Source: Micromonospora sp. C28SCA-DRY-2
GTDB taxonomy: Bacteria > Actinomycetota > Actinomycetes > Mycobacteriales > Micromonosporaceae
Direction of reading: 5' to 3'
NCBI RefSeq assembly: GCF_030519475.1
Contig: NZ_JAUMKD010000009.1
Coordinates: 62,001-126,000, forward strand
Length of the DNA stretch: 64,000 nucleotides
Part shown: positions 41,651 to 53,848 of the stretch, piece by piece
How the letters are laid out: every line of letters begins with the position of its first letter
How positions within the stretch are numbered: the stretch's first letter is position 1
Made by a program: the position numbers and the translations under genes
The notes under the pieces: generated by a model
The model's input: only the letters and a program-made list of their open reading frames with translations
Databases searched by the model: none
What the model was told of the DNA's origin: nothing

Positions 41651-42885
41651 CCGGGCTGCGTGAGCTCTTCGAGGATGCGGCGGGCTCGCCCGCGCGGCCC
41701 TCGGGCCTACTGACGGCGAACGAGGTGTACGACGCCGGCCGTCGCCGGCACCGTCGGCGACGCGCGGCGACGACCGTCGCCGGGGCCGCCGCCCTCACCC
41801 TGGTCACCGTCGCCGCCGTGAACCTGCTGGCGCCGGTGCCTCCGTCGGTCGACGGCCCGCCGCTCGACGGTCCGGCGACCCCGACCGGGAATCCCGATCC
41901 GGCGACCGGAAGCCGGATCCGGTGGGCCGGCGCCGCCGACCGGGACCACCTCTACCTGGCCCTGTCGCACTGCGCCGACGAACCGTGCCGGAAGCAGACC
42001 GTCGCCGTGGTCCGCTCGTCCGACGGCGGCCGCACCTGGAGCGACCGGGGCGCCCCGATCGCCCCCGACGCGCTGACGGTCGTCGGCCCCGACACCCTGA
42101 TCACGACCGCACCCGACGCGCGGTCCGCCGCCGGAACGGCCCTCCTTGCCAGCCTCGACGGCGGTCGCACCTGGGCCGCCGCCCCGTCCACCGGCACGGC
42201 CGAAGCCGTACCGGACGGTGGCGTGGCCATCTGCTGGTCCGCTCGGGCCGACCAGCCGTGCGTCCTGCACGCGGTGGACCCGACGACCGGCGGGGTGGGG
42301 CGGCTGGCAGCGCAGCCCCCGCTGAACAGGCGGACCGACGAGCTACGGATCGAGGAGTCGGCCGGTCGGCTCCGGATCGCGGGCACCGACCCGACGACCC
42401 GCAAGCCCGCCGTGTCGACGAGCACCGACGCCGGCCGCACCTGGTCCACGCACGTCTTCACCGACGCGCCGGCCTGCCCGGAACAGAGGTGCGAGCCGCC
42501 CATGCTGGCGGTGACCGGGACGGCGACGGCCTACGCGGTGGTCTCCGTCGACGGCCTACGGACCGTCTACCGGGCCGACGGCACGCGGTGGCAGCGGCTG
42601 ACCACCGCCGGCCTGCCGGACGGGCTGGCCGGAACCGGCTCCTTCGTCACCGCCGACGGCACCCACGTGCTCACCCAACTGCTGAACGGCCGGGACGGCG
42701 ACGTGCGCCGCTACTGGGCGGCCAGGGACGGCGACGCGTACCGGGCCGTCGAACTCGACGGGCTGCCGAAGAGCGCCGAAGCCGTCCGCCGCGCGCCGGA
42801 CGGCTGGTTCTACGCCCCCGACGCCGACGGCACCCTGTACGGCTCCACCGACGGCTGGCGCTGGTCGCCGGTGACCCACCGCTAG
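41647..42885 (+). CDS. Membrane-anchored protein with Asp-box (sialidase-like) propeller
   Basis: A 412-residue protein: about 43 cytoplasmic residues rich in Arg, a membrane helix (about 44-62; AATTVAGAAALTLVTVAAVNL), a Pro-rich stalk and an outer beta-propeller with Asp-box motifs SSDGGRTWSD, SLDGGRTWAA and STDAGRTWST. Several paired Cys residues (HCADEPC, CPEQRC). Coupled by ATGA to the sigma factor, its short cytoplasmic domain could be an anti-sigma element and the propeller a sensor; this is inference. Confidence 0.8.
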   Translation: MTGLRELFEDAAGSPARPSGLLTANEVYDAGRRRHRRRRAATTVAGAAALTLVTVAAVNLLAPVPPSVDGPPLDGPATPTGNPDPATGSRIRWAGAADRDHLYLALSHCADEPCRKQTVAVVRSSDGGRTWSDRGAPIAPDALTVVGPDTLITTAPDARSAAGTALLASLDGGRTWAAAPSTGTAEAVPDGGVAICWSARADQPCVLHAVDPTTGGVGRLAAQPPLNRRTDELRIEESAGRLRIAGTDPTTRKPAVSTSTDAGRTWSTHVFTDAPACPEQRCEPPMLAVTGTATAYAVVSVDGLRTVYRADGTRWQRLTTAGLPDGLAGTGSFVTADGTHVLTQLLNGRDGDVRRYWAARDGDAYRAVELDGLPKSAEAVRRAPDGWFYAPDADGTLYGSTDGWRWSPVTHR

Positions 42886-42942
42886 CACCCACACCCTCAG
42901 CGGGCGATCGGCGATGCGCCGCGCCCTGGTCACCCCGAAAAG

Positions 42943-43572
42943 ATGGGAAAAGTCATGATCTACTCCATGCCGCCTCGCCGCCGACGCTCGTGGTTCGTCG
43001 GCCTCGGGGCCACCGCGTTGGTCGTCGCGCTCGCCGCCTGCGGCGCGGAGGACCAGCCACCGGCGGTCGCCACCGCCGGCGGCCCTGGCACCCAGCCGTC
43101 GGCGTCGGCCGCCACGGGCGTCGTCGCCCAGTACGTCGAGGCGCGGCGCCAGTGGGTCGCCTGCCTGCGCGAGAGAGGCTTCCAGGTGCCGGACCCGGAT
43201 GCCCGGGGCGGAGTCGACCTGCGGGCGCCCGGTGTCCCGAAGAAGGGTGACCCGAAGTGGCTGGAGGCCCAGCGGGCCTGCGCGAAGTACAACGTGCCGG
43301 TTCCGGAGGGGGCGGAGGAGAAGCCGTCGGCGCTGACCGCGGAGGAGATCGGGCACCGGCGGGCGTACGCCGGGTGCATGCGTGAGAACGGAATCGCGGA
43401 CTTCCCGGACCCGGGCCCCGACGGCCACTGGCCCCAGGACGACGACAACGGCGGCCCGGCGGTCAGCGAGCAGCAGGCGGCCGCCCAGCGCCGGGCCGGC
43501 CAGATCTGCGAGCCGGTGCTTCGTGGGCAACCGTCGACCACGCCCGACCCCCACGCCACCGGCCGCGGATGA
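42943..43572 (+). CDS. Lipoprotein of unknown function
   Basis: A 209-residue protein with an Arg-rich n-region, hydrophobic core and lipobox VALAACG, so the Cys would be lipidated. The mature part has VACLRERGFQVPDPD and YAGCMRENGIADFPDP, a duplicated cysteine-helix motif seen in secreted actinobacterial proteins of unknown function near ABC exporters. ATG 42943 is used; in-frame ATGs at 42958 and 42967 are alternatives. The stop overlaps the next start (ATGA). Confidence 0.8.
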   Translation: MGKVMIYSMPPRRRRSWFVGLGATALVVALAACGAEDQPPAVATAGGPGTQPSASAATGVVAQYVEARRQWVACLRERGFQVPDPDARGGVDLRAPGVPKKGDPKWLEAQRACAKYNVPVPEGAEEKPSALTAEEIGHRRAYAGCMRENGIADFPDPGPDGHWPQDDDNGGPAVSEQQAAAQRRAGQICEPVLRGQPSTTPDPHATGRG

Positions 43573-44686
43573 GCGACCCGATGGACCGGACCGAGGTGAC
43601 CCGGCGCCGACCGGCACGGCGGCGGCTCCGAGCCGCCGCCGGGGCCAGCCTGGCGCTGGTGACGCTCACGCTGGCCGGCGCGGCGACCCTCGGCCTGGGC
43701 GGTCGCGGCGACGCCCCGCCACCTACCCGTACCGGGCCCGCCGCGACCGCCCCGATCACCCGGCAGACCCTGGTCCGGTCCGTGGCGCTGGCCGGCGAGC
43801 TGGGGTACGGCGCGGCCACCCCGCTCACCTCGCTGGCCGCCGGCACGGTGACCTGGCTGCCCGAGACGGGGGCCACGGTCCGGCGCGGCGAGGCCCTGCT
43901 GCGCGCCGACGAGCAACCGGTGGTGCTGCTGTACGGCGCCCTGCCGATGTACCGGCCGTTGACCACCGGCGTGCGGGGCTCGGACGTGCGGCAGTTCGAA
44001 CGCAATCTCGCGGCCCTCGGCTACCGCGGATTCACCGTCGACGACATCTTCTCCACGAGCACCGCCGATGCGGTGAAGCGCTGGCAGAAGGACCTGGGGA
44101 TACCGCAGACCGGCACGGTGGACCGGGAGCGGGTGATCTACGCCCCCGGCGCGCTCCGCATCTCCCAGCGGCTGGTGCCCGTCGGCGCGAGCGCGACCGG
44201 CACCGTGCTGGCGTACACCGGTGGCACCCGGGTGGTGACGGTGTCCGCCAGCGCCGGCGAGGCGACCTGGGCGAAGAAGGGCACCAAGGTCACCGTGACC
44301 CTGCCGACCGGCGCCTCGGTCGCCGGGAAGGTCACGTCGGTGGGCCCGCCGGCCGCGGCGGCGGGCGGCCAGGGACCGGTCGACGCGGAACGGCCCGGCA
44401 CCGGCTCGGCCACCGTTCAGGTCACGATCGCCGTCGCCGACCAGCGGGCGCTGGGCGGGCTGACCGACGCGCCGGTCGACGTCCGGTACCTCGCCCAGCA
44501 GCGCGAGATGGTGCTCACCGTGCCGGTCGACGCGCTGCTCGCCCTGGCGGAGGGCGGCTACGGCGTCGAGGTCACCGGGCCCGGCGGCACCCGGATCCTG
44601 CCGGTGCGGGCGGGACTGTTCGCCGAGGGACGGGTCGAGGTGCAGGGCGAGGGACTGGCCGAAGGGCTGCTGGTGGGGGTGCCGGG

Positions 44687-44690
<4 letters not shown>
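43569..44690 (+). CDS. MacA/HlyD-like periplasmic adaptor with peptidoglycan-binding domain
   Basis: A 373-residue protein with an N-terminal membrane helix (about 21-45), lipoyl/barrel-type adaptor segments (TSLAAGTVTWLPETGATVRRGE) and an inserted PG_binding_1 domain (about 125-185; VRQFERNLAALGYRG, STADAVKRWQKDLGI). The C-terminal part has beta-barrel segments (VTVTLPTGASVAGKV). Such adaptors work with MacB-like ABC transporters for antimicrobial peptides in actinobacteria. ATG overlaps the lipoprotein stop and its own stop overlaps the ABC gene. Confidence 0.87.
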
Positions 44691-45378
<688 letters not shown>

Positions 45379-45382
<4 letters not shown>

Positions 45383-46626
45383 CCGGGCGCTCCGGCGGCG
45401 GGGCGCCCGGAACCATCCCGCCGACCCCGGGTGGGTCCGGGAAGCTGCGACCGGGGCGGCTCTCCCCGGCCGACATCGCGCGGGTGGGCTCCGTCGGGCT
45501 GCGGACCCACCCGCTCCGGGTCGCGCTCACCGCCCTGGGCGTCACCATCGGCATCGCCGCGATGCTGGCCGTGGTGGGCATCTCCACCTCCAGCCGGGCC
45601 GAGTTGGATCGGACCCTGGACCGGCTCGGCACCAACCTGCTCACCGTGGCGCCGGGAAAGACCCTGGCCGGGGAGAGGGCGGTCCTACCCGAACAGTCGG
45701 TGGGCATGATCGCCCGAATCGGGCCGGTGGAGTCGGTCGGCGCGACTGGCGCCGTCGACCAGGCCGTCTACCGCAACGACCGGGTGCCGCCCGGCCAGAC
45801 CGGCAGCATCTCGGTGCTCGCCGCCCAGCCGGAACTGCTCGACACGGTCGGCGCGACTGTCAGCTCCGGTTCCTGGTTCACCGCCGCGACGGCGGAATAC
45901 CCGACGGTCGTCCTCGGCACCACCGCGGCGCGGCGGCTCGACGTACCGAGGGTCGGGCTACGCGTGTGGCTGGGCGGCGAGTGGTTCACCGTGGTCGGCG
46001 TGCTCGCGCCCGTGCCGCTGGCCGAGGAACTGGACTCGGCCGCGTTGGTGGGGTGGCCCGCGGCCCGGACCTACCTCCGGTTCGACGGCCGGCCGACCCG
46101 GGTCTACGTCCGCACGGCGGAGAGCCACGTCGAGGCGGTCGGCGCGGTGCTGGGGCGGACCGCCAACCCGTCGGCGCCGGAGGAGGTGGTCGTGTCCCGC
46201 CCCTCGGACGCGCTGGCCGCCCGGCAGGCTACCGACACCGCGCTCAACGGGCTGCTGCTCGGTCTCGGCGCCGTCGCGCTCCTCGTCGGCGGCGTCGGCA
46301 TCGCCAACACGATGGTGATCTCCATCCTGCAACGCCGGGCGGAGGTGGGGCTACGGCGAGCACTGGGCGCCACCCGAGGCCAGATCCGGGTCCAGTTCCT
46401 CGCCGAGGCGCTGCTGCTCTCCGCCCTCGGTGGCGTCGGCGGCACCCTGCTGGGAGCGGGGATCACCGCGCTGTACGCGTACAGCCAGGAATGGCCCACA
46501 GTGGTGCCGGCCTGGGCGATGGTCGGCGGCCTGGGCGCGACGGTGCTGGTCGGTACGGGCGCCGGCCTCCTTCCGGCGATCCGCGCCAGTCGCCTCCCAC
46601 CCACCGTGGCCCTGGCCGGCCCCTGA
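45379..46626 (+). CDS. ABC transporter permease, MacB/FtsX type
   Basis: A 415-residue permease. The first membrane helix follows a Gly/Pro-rich N-terminus (THPLRVALTALGVTIGIAAM), then a large outer MacB-periplasmic-core domain (about 70-280) and three C-terminal helices with VGGVGIANTMVISILQRRAEVGLRRALGA (split here as VGGVGIANTM and RRAEVGLRRALGA), the MacB signature. GTG start overlaps the ATPase stop. It likely exports a peptide or antibiotic. Confidence 0.93.
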
Positions 46627-46637
46627 CGGAACCGGTG

Positions 46638-46692
46638 TCGATCGAGGAGGTTGGCGGCGACGAGCCACGCGCACCGCCAACCTCTCGATCGA
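46638..46692. terminator. Long bidirectional terminator
   Basis: A 20-nt arm (46638-46657, TCGATCGAG... GTTGGCGG) pairs with a 19-nt arm (46674-46692) with one bulged base and a 16-nt loop. It separates the exporter operon from the convergent biotin carboxylase gene. Confidence 0.85.
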
Positions 46693-46705
46693 CGCGAAGA
46701 CCGGG

Positions 46706-48043
46706 TCAGCGCATGCGGGAGACGATGCCGGTGTCGTAGTCGCCGGAGCGGAACTCCTCGTTCTCCAGCAGCTCGGCGAAGAAGGGGAGGTTGCACTTGG
46801 GGCCGGCGACCTCGAACTGGGCCACCGCGGCGCGGGCCCGCCGCAACGCCTCCTCGCGGGTGGCGCCGCTGACGATCAGCTTCGCCATCAGGCTGTCGTA
46901 GAACGGGGTGACCGTGTTGCCGGCGACGTAGCCGGAGTCGACCCGTACGCCCTCGCCGGCCGGCTCGTTCCAGGTGCTGATCGCACCCGGTCCGGGCAGG
47001 AAGCGCTTCGGGTCCTCGGCGTTGATCCGCAGCTCGATGGCGTGCCCGCGCGGCGCGAGCGCGTCCGGGTGGAAGGTCGGGGCCAGCCCGGCGGCGACCC
47101 GCAGCTGCTCCTCGACCAGGTCGACCCCGTAGACCTGCTCGGTGACCGGGTGCTCGACCTGGAGCCGGGTGTTCATCTCCAGGAAGAAGAACTCCTGCGT
47201 GGTCGGATCGAGCAAGCACTCCACGGTGCCCGCGTTGCGGTAGGCGACCGCCTCGCCGGCCCGCACGGCCGCCGCCAGGAAGCGCTCGCGCAGCTCCGGC
47301 GAGACCGCCGGCGACGGCGACTCCTCGACCAGCTTCTGGTTGCGCCGCTGCACCGAGCACTCCCGCTCGCCCAGGGCCACCACCCGGCCGTCGGCCAGGC
47401 CGAGGATCTGCACCTCGACGTGGCGCACCCGGGGGAAGTACCGCTCGATCAACACCGAGCCGTCGCCGAACATCCGCTCGGCGAACGAGCGCACCTTGTC
47501 GTACTCGGTGCGCAGCGCGGCCTCGTCGTTCGCCACGCCCATGCCCATGCCGCCACCGCCGGCCGCGGCCTTGACCATCACCGGGTAGCCGATCTCCGCC
47601 GCCGCGGCGGCCGCCGCGTCCAGGTCGGCCGCCGGCTCGGTGGTGCCGGGCGCCACCGGCACGCCGGCCGCGGCCATCAGGTTCCGGGCGTTGATCTTGT
47701 CGCCCATCGCGCTGATCGCGTCCGCGCCGGGCCCGACCCAGATCAGCCCGCTCGCCTCGACGGTACGGGCGAAGTCGGCGTTCTCCGACAGGAAGCCGTA
47801 GCCGGGGTGGACGGCCTGCGCGCCGGTCGACTTGGCGGCGGCGAGGATGGCCTCCACGTTGCGGTAGCTCTGGGCCGGGTTCGCCGGACCCACGCAGACC
47901 GCCTCGTCGGCCTCGGTCACGAACGGCAGGCCGGCGTCGGCCTCCGAGTGCACGGCGATCGCGCGGACGCCGAGCCGCCTGGCGGTACGGATGATCCGGC
48001 GGGCGATCTCGCCCCGGTTGGCGACCAGCAGCGACTCGATCAT
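46706..48043 (-). CDS. Biotin carboxylase subunit of an acyl-CoA carboxylase, without carrier domain
   Basis: A 445-residue biotin carboxylase: SLLVANRGEIARRIIRTAR, VHPGYGFLSENADFA, MVKAAAGGGGMGMG (ATP-grasp Gly loop), ECSVQRRNQKL, FFLEMNTRLQVEHPVTE and AIELRINAEDP. It ends at residue 445, so it has no C-terminal biotin carrier (no MKM motif). Streptomyces AccA1 of the leucine cluster is longer and includes a carrier. A separate carrier protein must be supplied from elsewhere. ATG 48043 has GGGAGG upstream. Confidence 0.92.
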   Translation of the reverse strand: MIESLLVANRGEIARRIIRTARRLGVRAIAVHSEADAGLPFVTEADEAVCVGPANPAQSYRNVEAILAAAKSTGAQAVHPGYGFLSENADFARTVEASGLIWVGPGADAISAMGDKINARNLMAAAGVPVAPGTTEPAADLDAAAAAAAEIGYPVMVKAAAGGGGMGMGVANDEAALRTEYDKVRSFAERMFGDGSVLIERYFPRVRHVEVQILGLADGRVVALGERECSVQRRNQKLVEESPSPAVSPELRERFLAAAVRAGEAVAYRNAGTVECLLDPTTQEFFFLEMNTRLQVEHPVTEQVYGVDLVEEQLRVAAGLAPTFHPDALAPRGHAIELRINAEDPKRFLPGPGAISTWNEPAGEGVRVDSGYVAGNTVTPFYDSLMAKLIVSGATREEALRRARAAVAQFEVAGPKCNLPFFAELLENEEFRSGDYDTGIVSRMR

Positions 48044-48139
48044 GCTTCCTCCCGGTGTCCAGGGATTGGGACGCTGACAGCGAACCACGCCACCCGAACC
48101 CCCCACGAGCCCCCCACCCCAAGCGGGAGTGGGGGGGAG

Positions 48140-48763
48140 TCAGGCGGGAGGGGTGGGGGCCAGCAGCGCGGCCAGGGTGGCGCCGCGGAGGAGTTCGGCC
48201 CGGCGGCGGCGGTCCACCTCGCCGCCGAGGAACGGAGTGGAGTTCATCAGGCCGAACGCGGCGTGGGCCAGCACCCGCGCCTCGCCGTCGGGCATCCCGG
48301 GGTGCAGCGCGGTCAGCACGGTCACCCACTCCTCGACGTAGAGCCGCTGGAGCCGGCGGATCCGGCGCCGGGGCTCGTCGGGGAGCCGGTCCAGCTCGTG
48401 CAGGTGCAGGGCGATCACCGCCGGGTTGGCCAGGGCGAAGTCGACGTGGAAGTCGATCAACGACTCCAGCGCGGCGCGCGGGTCGTCGGGGTGGCCCGCG
48501 GACCGCTCCCGGCCACCGGCGAGCAGCCCCTCGCTGACCGGGATCAGCGCGGCGACCAGCATCGCCTCCTTGCCGGCGAAGTGGTGGTAGAGCGCCGGGC
48601 CGGTGACCCCGGCGGCCGCGCCGATGTCGTCCATCGAGACGCCGTGGTAGCCCCGCGCGGCGAAGAGACCGACCGCGATCTCCAGGATCTCGTCCTTGCG
48701 GGACCGGCGCCGACCCGACCCCGCAGCAACGTTCGTGCCCCGTGCCTGCTGCTCCACCGTCAC
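48140..48763 (-). CDS. TetR family transcriptional regulator
   Basis: A TetR protein of about 207 residues: DEILEIAVGLFAARGYHGVS, IGAAAGVTGPALYHHFAGKE (recognition helix) and a helical ligand domain (FVDFALANPAVIALHLHEL-like). It lies directly upstream of the biotin carboxylase gene, same strand, as in other actinobacterial branched-chain acyl-CoA clusters where a TetR represses the pathway. GTG starts at 48763, 48757 and 48793 are all possible; no clear ribosome-binding site. Confidence 0.88.
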   Translation of the reverse strand: MTVEQQARGTNVAAGSGRRRSRKDEILEIAVGLFAARGYHGVSMDDIGAAAGVTGPALYHHFAGKEAMLVAALIPVSEGLLAGGRERSAGHPDDPRAALESLIDFHVDFALANPAVIALHLHELDRLPDEPRRRIRRLQRLYVEEWVTVLTALHPGMPDGEARVLAHAAFGLMNSTPFLGGEVDRRRRAELLRGATLAALLAPTPPA

Positions 48764-48870
48764 CGGGCAAGCGTAGACCGCACGCCGCACCACGTGGAGG
48801 CTCGGTTACCCGTCGGTTGGGTCACTCCCGGGTTGACCCTCGACCCGGTCGAGCCCGCAGGGTCCCCGGC

Positions 48871-50205
48871 ATGACCGCACCCCGGCTCGGCCGCGACTAC
48901 CACCTGCTCTGGTCCGCCGCCGTCTCGTCCCGGTTCGGCGACGCCCTGCGGACGCCGGCCCTGGCCCTGCTGGCCGCCACGCTGACCCGGGACCCGCGGG
49001 TGATCGCCGCGGTGACCGTCGCCGCCCAGTTGCCGCCGCTGCTGTTCGGCCTGCTCGGCGGCGTGTACGCGGACCGCTGGGACCGGCGCCGGACGATGGC
49101 GGTGGCGGACGGGCTGCGCGCCGCCGTGGTGGGCGGGCTCGCCGTCGCGGTGGCCGTCGACCGGGCCGGGGTGGCCGCGCTGCTGCTGGTCGCGTTCCTG
49201 CTCGCCACGCTCGGCACGCTCTTCGACGCCGCCGCGTTCGCGCTGCTGCCGGCGGTGGTGCCGCCGGCCGCCCTGCCCCGGGCCAACGGCCGGTTGCAGG
49301 CCGGTACGGCGGTCGTCGGCGGCTTCCTCGGCGCCCCCGCCGCCGGCGTCCTCTTCACCGCCGCCGCCCCCCTACCCTTCGCCCTGGACGCCCTGACCTT
49401 CCTCGCCGCCGCCCTGCTCGTCCTCGCCCCCTCAGTCCCACCCTCACCGCGATCTTGCGCTTTGCGCCCCGGCAAAACGGGCTTAGGGTCACAAAAGGGG
49501 GGCTACAAGTGCAAGATCGCGGGGGAGGGGCGGGGGCGGGGATCGGTGTGGCGGGAGGCCGCGGACGGGGTGCGGTGGCTCCGCGGCGACCACACCATGT
49601 GGCGGATCACCGTGCTGACCGCGGCGAGCAATCTGGCGATCAGCGGGCTGATGGCGGTGCTGGTGCTCTACGCGCTCGACGTGCTGCGGGTGCCGCCGGC
49701 CGGGTACGGCGGGTTCGCCGCGGCGGCCGTCCTCGGCGGGGTGGCGGGTGCGCTCGGCGCGGGCCGGCTGGCCGACCGGCTCGGCACCCCGGCCGCCCTG
49801 CGGGTGGTGCTCGCCGCGCAGACCCTGGCCCTGACCGCGTTCGCGCTGGCCCGGCACCCGGTGACCGGCGCGCTCGCGCTGGCCGTCTTCGCCGCCGGCA
49901 GCACCGTGTGGAACAGCCTCTGGGTGTCGTACGGGCAGCGCCACGTGCCGGCCGACCTGCTGGGCCGGGTGGGCGCGGCGCAGCGGGTGGTCGGGCTGCT
50001 CACCGCTCCGCTCGGCGCGGCGCTGGCCGGGCTGGTCGGGGCGGCGTACGGCACCACGCCGGTGGCGGCCGCGGTGGCGGCGATCTTCGCGCTGGTCACC
50101 CTCGCGGCGTGGCGGGTGCTGCGACCGGCCGCCCCGCCGCCGCCCGCCGCCCCGCCCACCAGCGACGGGACAGCAGCCCGGCCAGTGCCGCACCCGTCGC
50201 GTTGA
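48871..50205 (+). CDS. MFS transporter carrying an in-frame repeat element
   Basis: A 444-residue major facilitator with about 12 helices. The loop between helices 2 and 3 has the GGVYADRWDRRR motif. The central cytoplasmic loop between helices 6 and 7 contains the 49448-49521 repeat element, read in frame as SPRSCALRPGKTGLG and KCKIAGEGRGRG. The element adds basic residues and a TTA leucine codon at 49483-49485. The flanks (ALDALTFLAAALLVLA; EAADGVRWLRGD) are normal for multidrug MFS proteins such as the MFS_3 type. The C-terminus overlaps vanZ-like gene on the other strand by 110 bp. Confidence 0.9.
   Translation: MTAPRLGRDYHLLWSAAVSSRFGDALRTPALALLAATLTRDPRVIAAVTVAAQLPPLLFGLLGGVYADRWDRRRTMAVADGLRAAVVGGLAVAVAVDRAGVAALLLVAFLLATLGTLFDAAAFALLPAVVPPAALPRANGRLQAGTAVVGGFLGAPAAGVLFTAAAPLPFALDALTFLAAALLVLAPSVPPSPRSCALRPGKTGLGSQKGGYKCKIAGEGRGRGSVWREAADGVRWLRGDHTMWRITVLTAASNLAISGLMAVLVLYALDVLRVPPAGYGGFAAAAVLGGVAGALGAGRLADRLGTPAALRVVLAAQTLALTAFALARHPVTGALALAVFAAGSTVWNSLWVSYGQRHVPADLLGRVGAAQRVVGLLTAPLGAALAGLVGAAYGTTPVAAAVAAIFALVTLAAWRVLRPAAPPPPAAPPTSDGTAARPVPHPSR
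49448..49521. repeat. Interspersed hairpin element, copy 2 (74 bp), inside the MFS gene
   Basis: CGCGATCTTGCG (49448-49459, one change from the other copies) and TGCAAGATCGCG (49510-49521). The GCCCCGGCA segment and G-rich right flank match copies 1 and 3, all in the same orientation. It lies in frame within the central loop of the MFS protein. Confidence 0.9.
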
Positions 50206-50665
50206 GCAGCACGTCGTCGACCGAGGAGACCCGGCCGAGGTCCAGCGCGTACTGGAGCGACTCGACCAGCACCGAGCCGGCCGCGCCGAGCAGGAAGAGC
50301 CGGCCGACCCCGGCCAGCGCGGGCAGCCGTACCGGGGCGAAGAAGCCCAGCGCGGCGAAGACCAGCAGGTTGCCGACGACCTGGACCACGGCGGTCGTCG
50401 CCGGCCCGGAGAGCAGGTCGACCAGGTCGCGCAGCGGGACCAGGTCGACCTCGCGGGACGCGTCGCGCGGGGTGAGGATCATCCACACCCAGGGCAGGGT
50501 GCCCGCCACCGGGCCCACCTCGGCCACGCTGCGCCGCCAGCGCTCACCGACGCTCGCCGCGTCCCGCCGGTGCCGGGCCAGCCCTGCGGTGACCAGGACC
50601 AACACCGGCAGCCCGGCGAGCGTGGCGAGCACCACGCCGCCCCAGTCGCGCCACACCTGCCCCAT
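50096..50665 (-). CDS. VanZ family membrane protein
   Basis: A 189-residue protein with four to five helices and VanZ features: LPWVWMILTPRDAS, VVQVVGNLLVFAALGFFAPV and VESLQYALDLGRVSSVDDVLLNATGAALAG, with the conserved ESxQ...D.V.N pattern. VanZ gives low-level teicoplanin resistance in enterococci; the role here is unknown. Its 3' end overlaps the convergent MFS gene by 110 bp. Confidence 0.9.
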   Translation of the reverse strand: MGQVWRDWGGVVLATLAGLPVLVLVTAGLARHRRDAASVGERWRRSVAEVGPVAGTLPWVWMILTPRDASREVDLVPLRDLVDLLSGPATTAVVQVVGNLLVFAALGFFAPVRLPALAGVGRLFLLGAAGSVLVESLQYALDLGRVSSVDDVLLNATGAALAGLLSRRWWAGRRAAAGRPVAAPATPRG

Positions 50666-50973
50666 CGGCGCAGCCTAGGGGTCCGGCCGGCGGTGCGTCA
50701 GCCCACCACCAGCGCGGGGCGCCAGTCCGGCGCGGCGCCGGCGAACCCGACCTGCCGGAACAGGCCCCGGGTGCCCTGCCCGCCGAGCGTCCCGCGGTGG
50801 GCGTCGATCCGGACCGTCAGCCAGCGACCACCTCACCGGACGCGTGCGCCTCCCGCGCACCAGCCCGCTGGGACCAGCGGGCCCGGTCCACCGGCGCGGA
50901 CGCGCATGCCCGACCGCCGCCGGGCCGCCGGATCGCTCCGACGGCCCGGCTCCGCGATCGGGCCGGGGGCGGG
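50666..50973. other. Intergenic region with an orphan coding remnant and a dyad
   Basis: On the minus strand a 43-codon frame (about 50698-50829) between two stops reads GGRWLTVRIDAHRGTLGGQ and ends PDWRPALVVG, with no start codon; it looks like the 3' end of a lost gene. A GCCCGCTGG-GA-CCAGCGGGC dyad (50863-50882) may be the uvrA-like gene's terminator. No intact gene. Confidence 0.4.
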
Positions 50974-53367
<2,394 letters not shown>

Positions 53368-53432
53368 CGTGTCTCCATCGGTAACTAGGGTGGCGGCCTG
53401 CCCGGTGGTCGCCGGTGTCGCCCGGCCCGGGC

Positions 53433-53843
53433 TCAGCGCAGCTGCTGGATGCGGATCTCGTTGCCGGCGGGGTCGCGGAACGCGCAGTCGCGGACGCCGT
53501 ACGGCTGCTCGGTCGGTTCCTGGACCACCTCCGCGCCGCTGGACTCCAGCTTGGCGAAGGTGCCGTCGAGGTCGGTGGTGGACAGGTTGACGCCGAAGTA
53601 GGTGCCCTTGGCCATCACTTCGAGGATGGTCTGGCGCTCCTCCTCGGTGAGGCCGGGGGTCGCGGTCGGCGGATGCAGGACGATGGCCGTGTCGGGCTGG
53701 CCGGCCGGGCCGACCGTGATCCAGCGCATCCCGGCGTGCCCGACGTCACCCCGGACCTCGAAACCGAGGATGTCGCGGTAGAAGGCCAGGGAGGCGTCCG
53801 GGTCGGTGTGCGGGAGGAAGCTGGCGTGAATTTTGATGTCCAT
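53433..53843 (-). CDS. VOC family (glyoxalase/bleomycin resistance-like) protein
   Basis: A 136-residue VOC protein: LAFYRDILGFEVRGDV, MRWITVGP, YFGVNLSTTDLDGTF, EPTEQPYGVRDCAFRDPAGN. The metal ligands usual for glyoxalase are partly present; many such proteins bind small toxins. It lies between the araC-type gene (5 nt upstream) and uvrA2, so it probably shares a resistance role. ATG 53843 is chosen. Confidence 0.92.
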   Translation of the reverse strand: MDIKIHASFLPHTDPDASLAFYRDILGFEVRGDVGHAGMRWITVGPAGQPDTAIVLHPPTATPGLTEEERQTILEVMAKGTYFGVNLSTTDLDGTFAKLESSGAEVVQEPTEQPYGVRDCAFRDPAGNEIRIQQLR

Positions 53844-53848
53844 GCCGG

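Noticed and set aside
48800..48830. GGTTACCC near 48806 as another GTnAC box
   Set aside because: The second half-site is poor (GGTTGGG) and spacing does not match GTnAC-n6-GTnAC.
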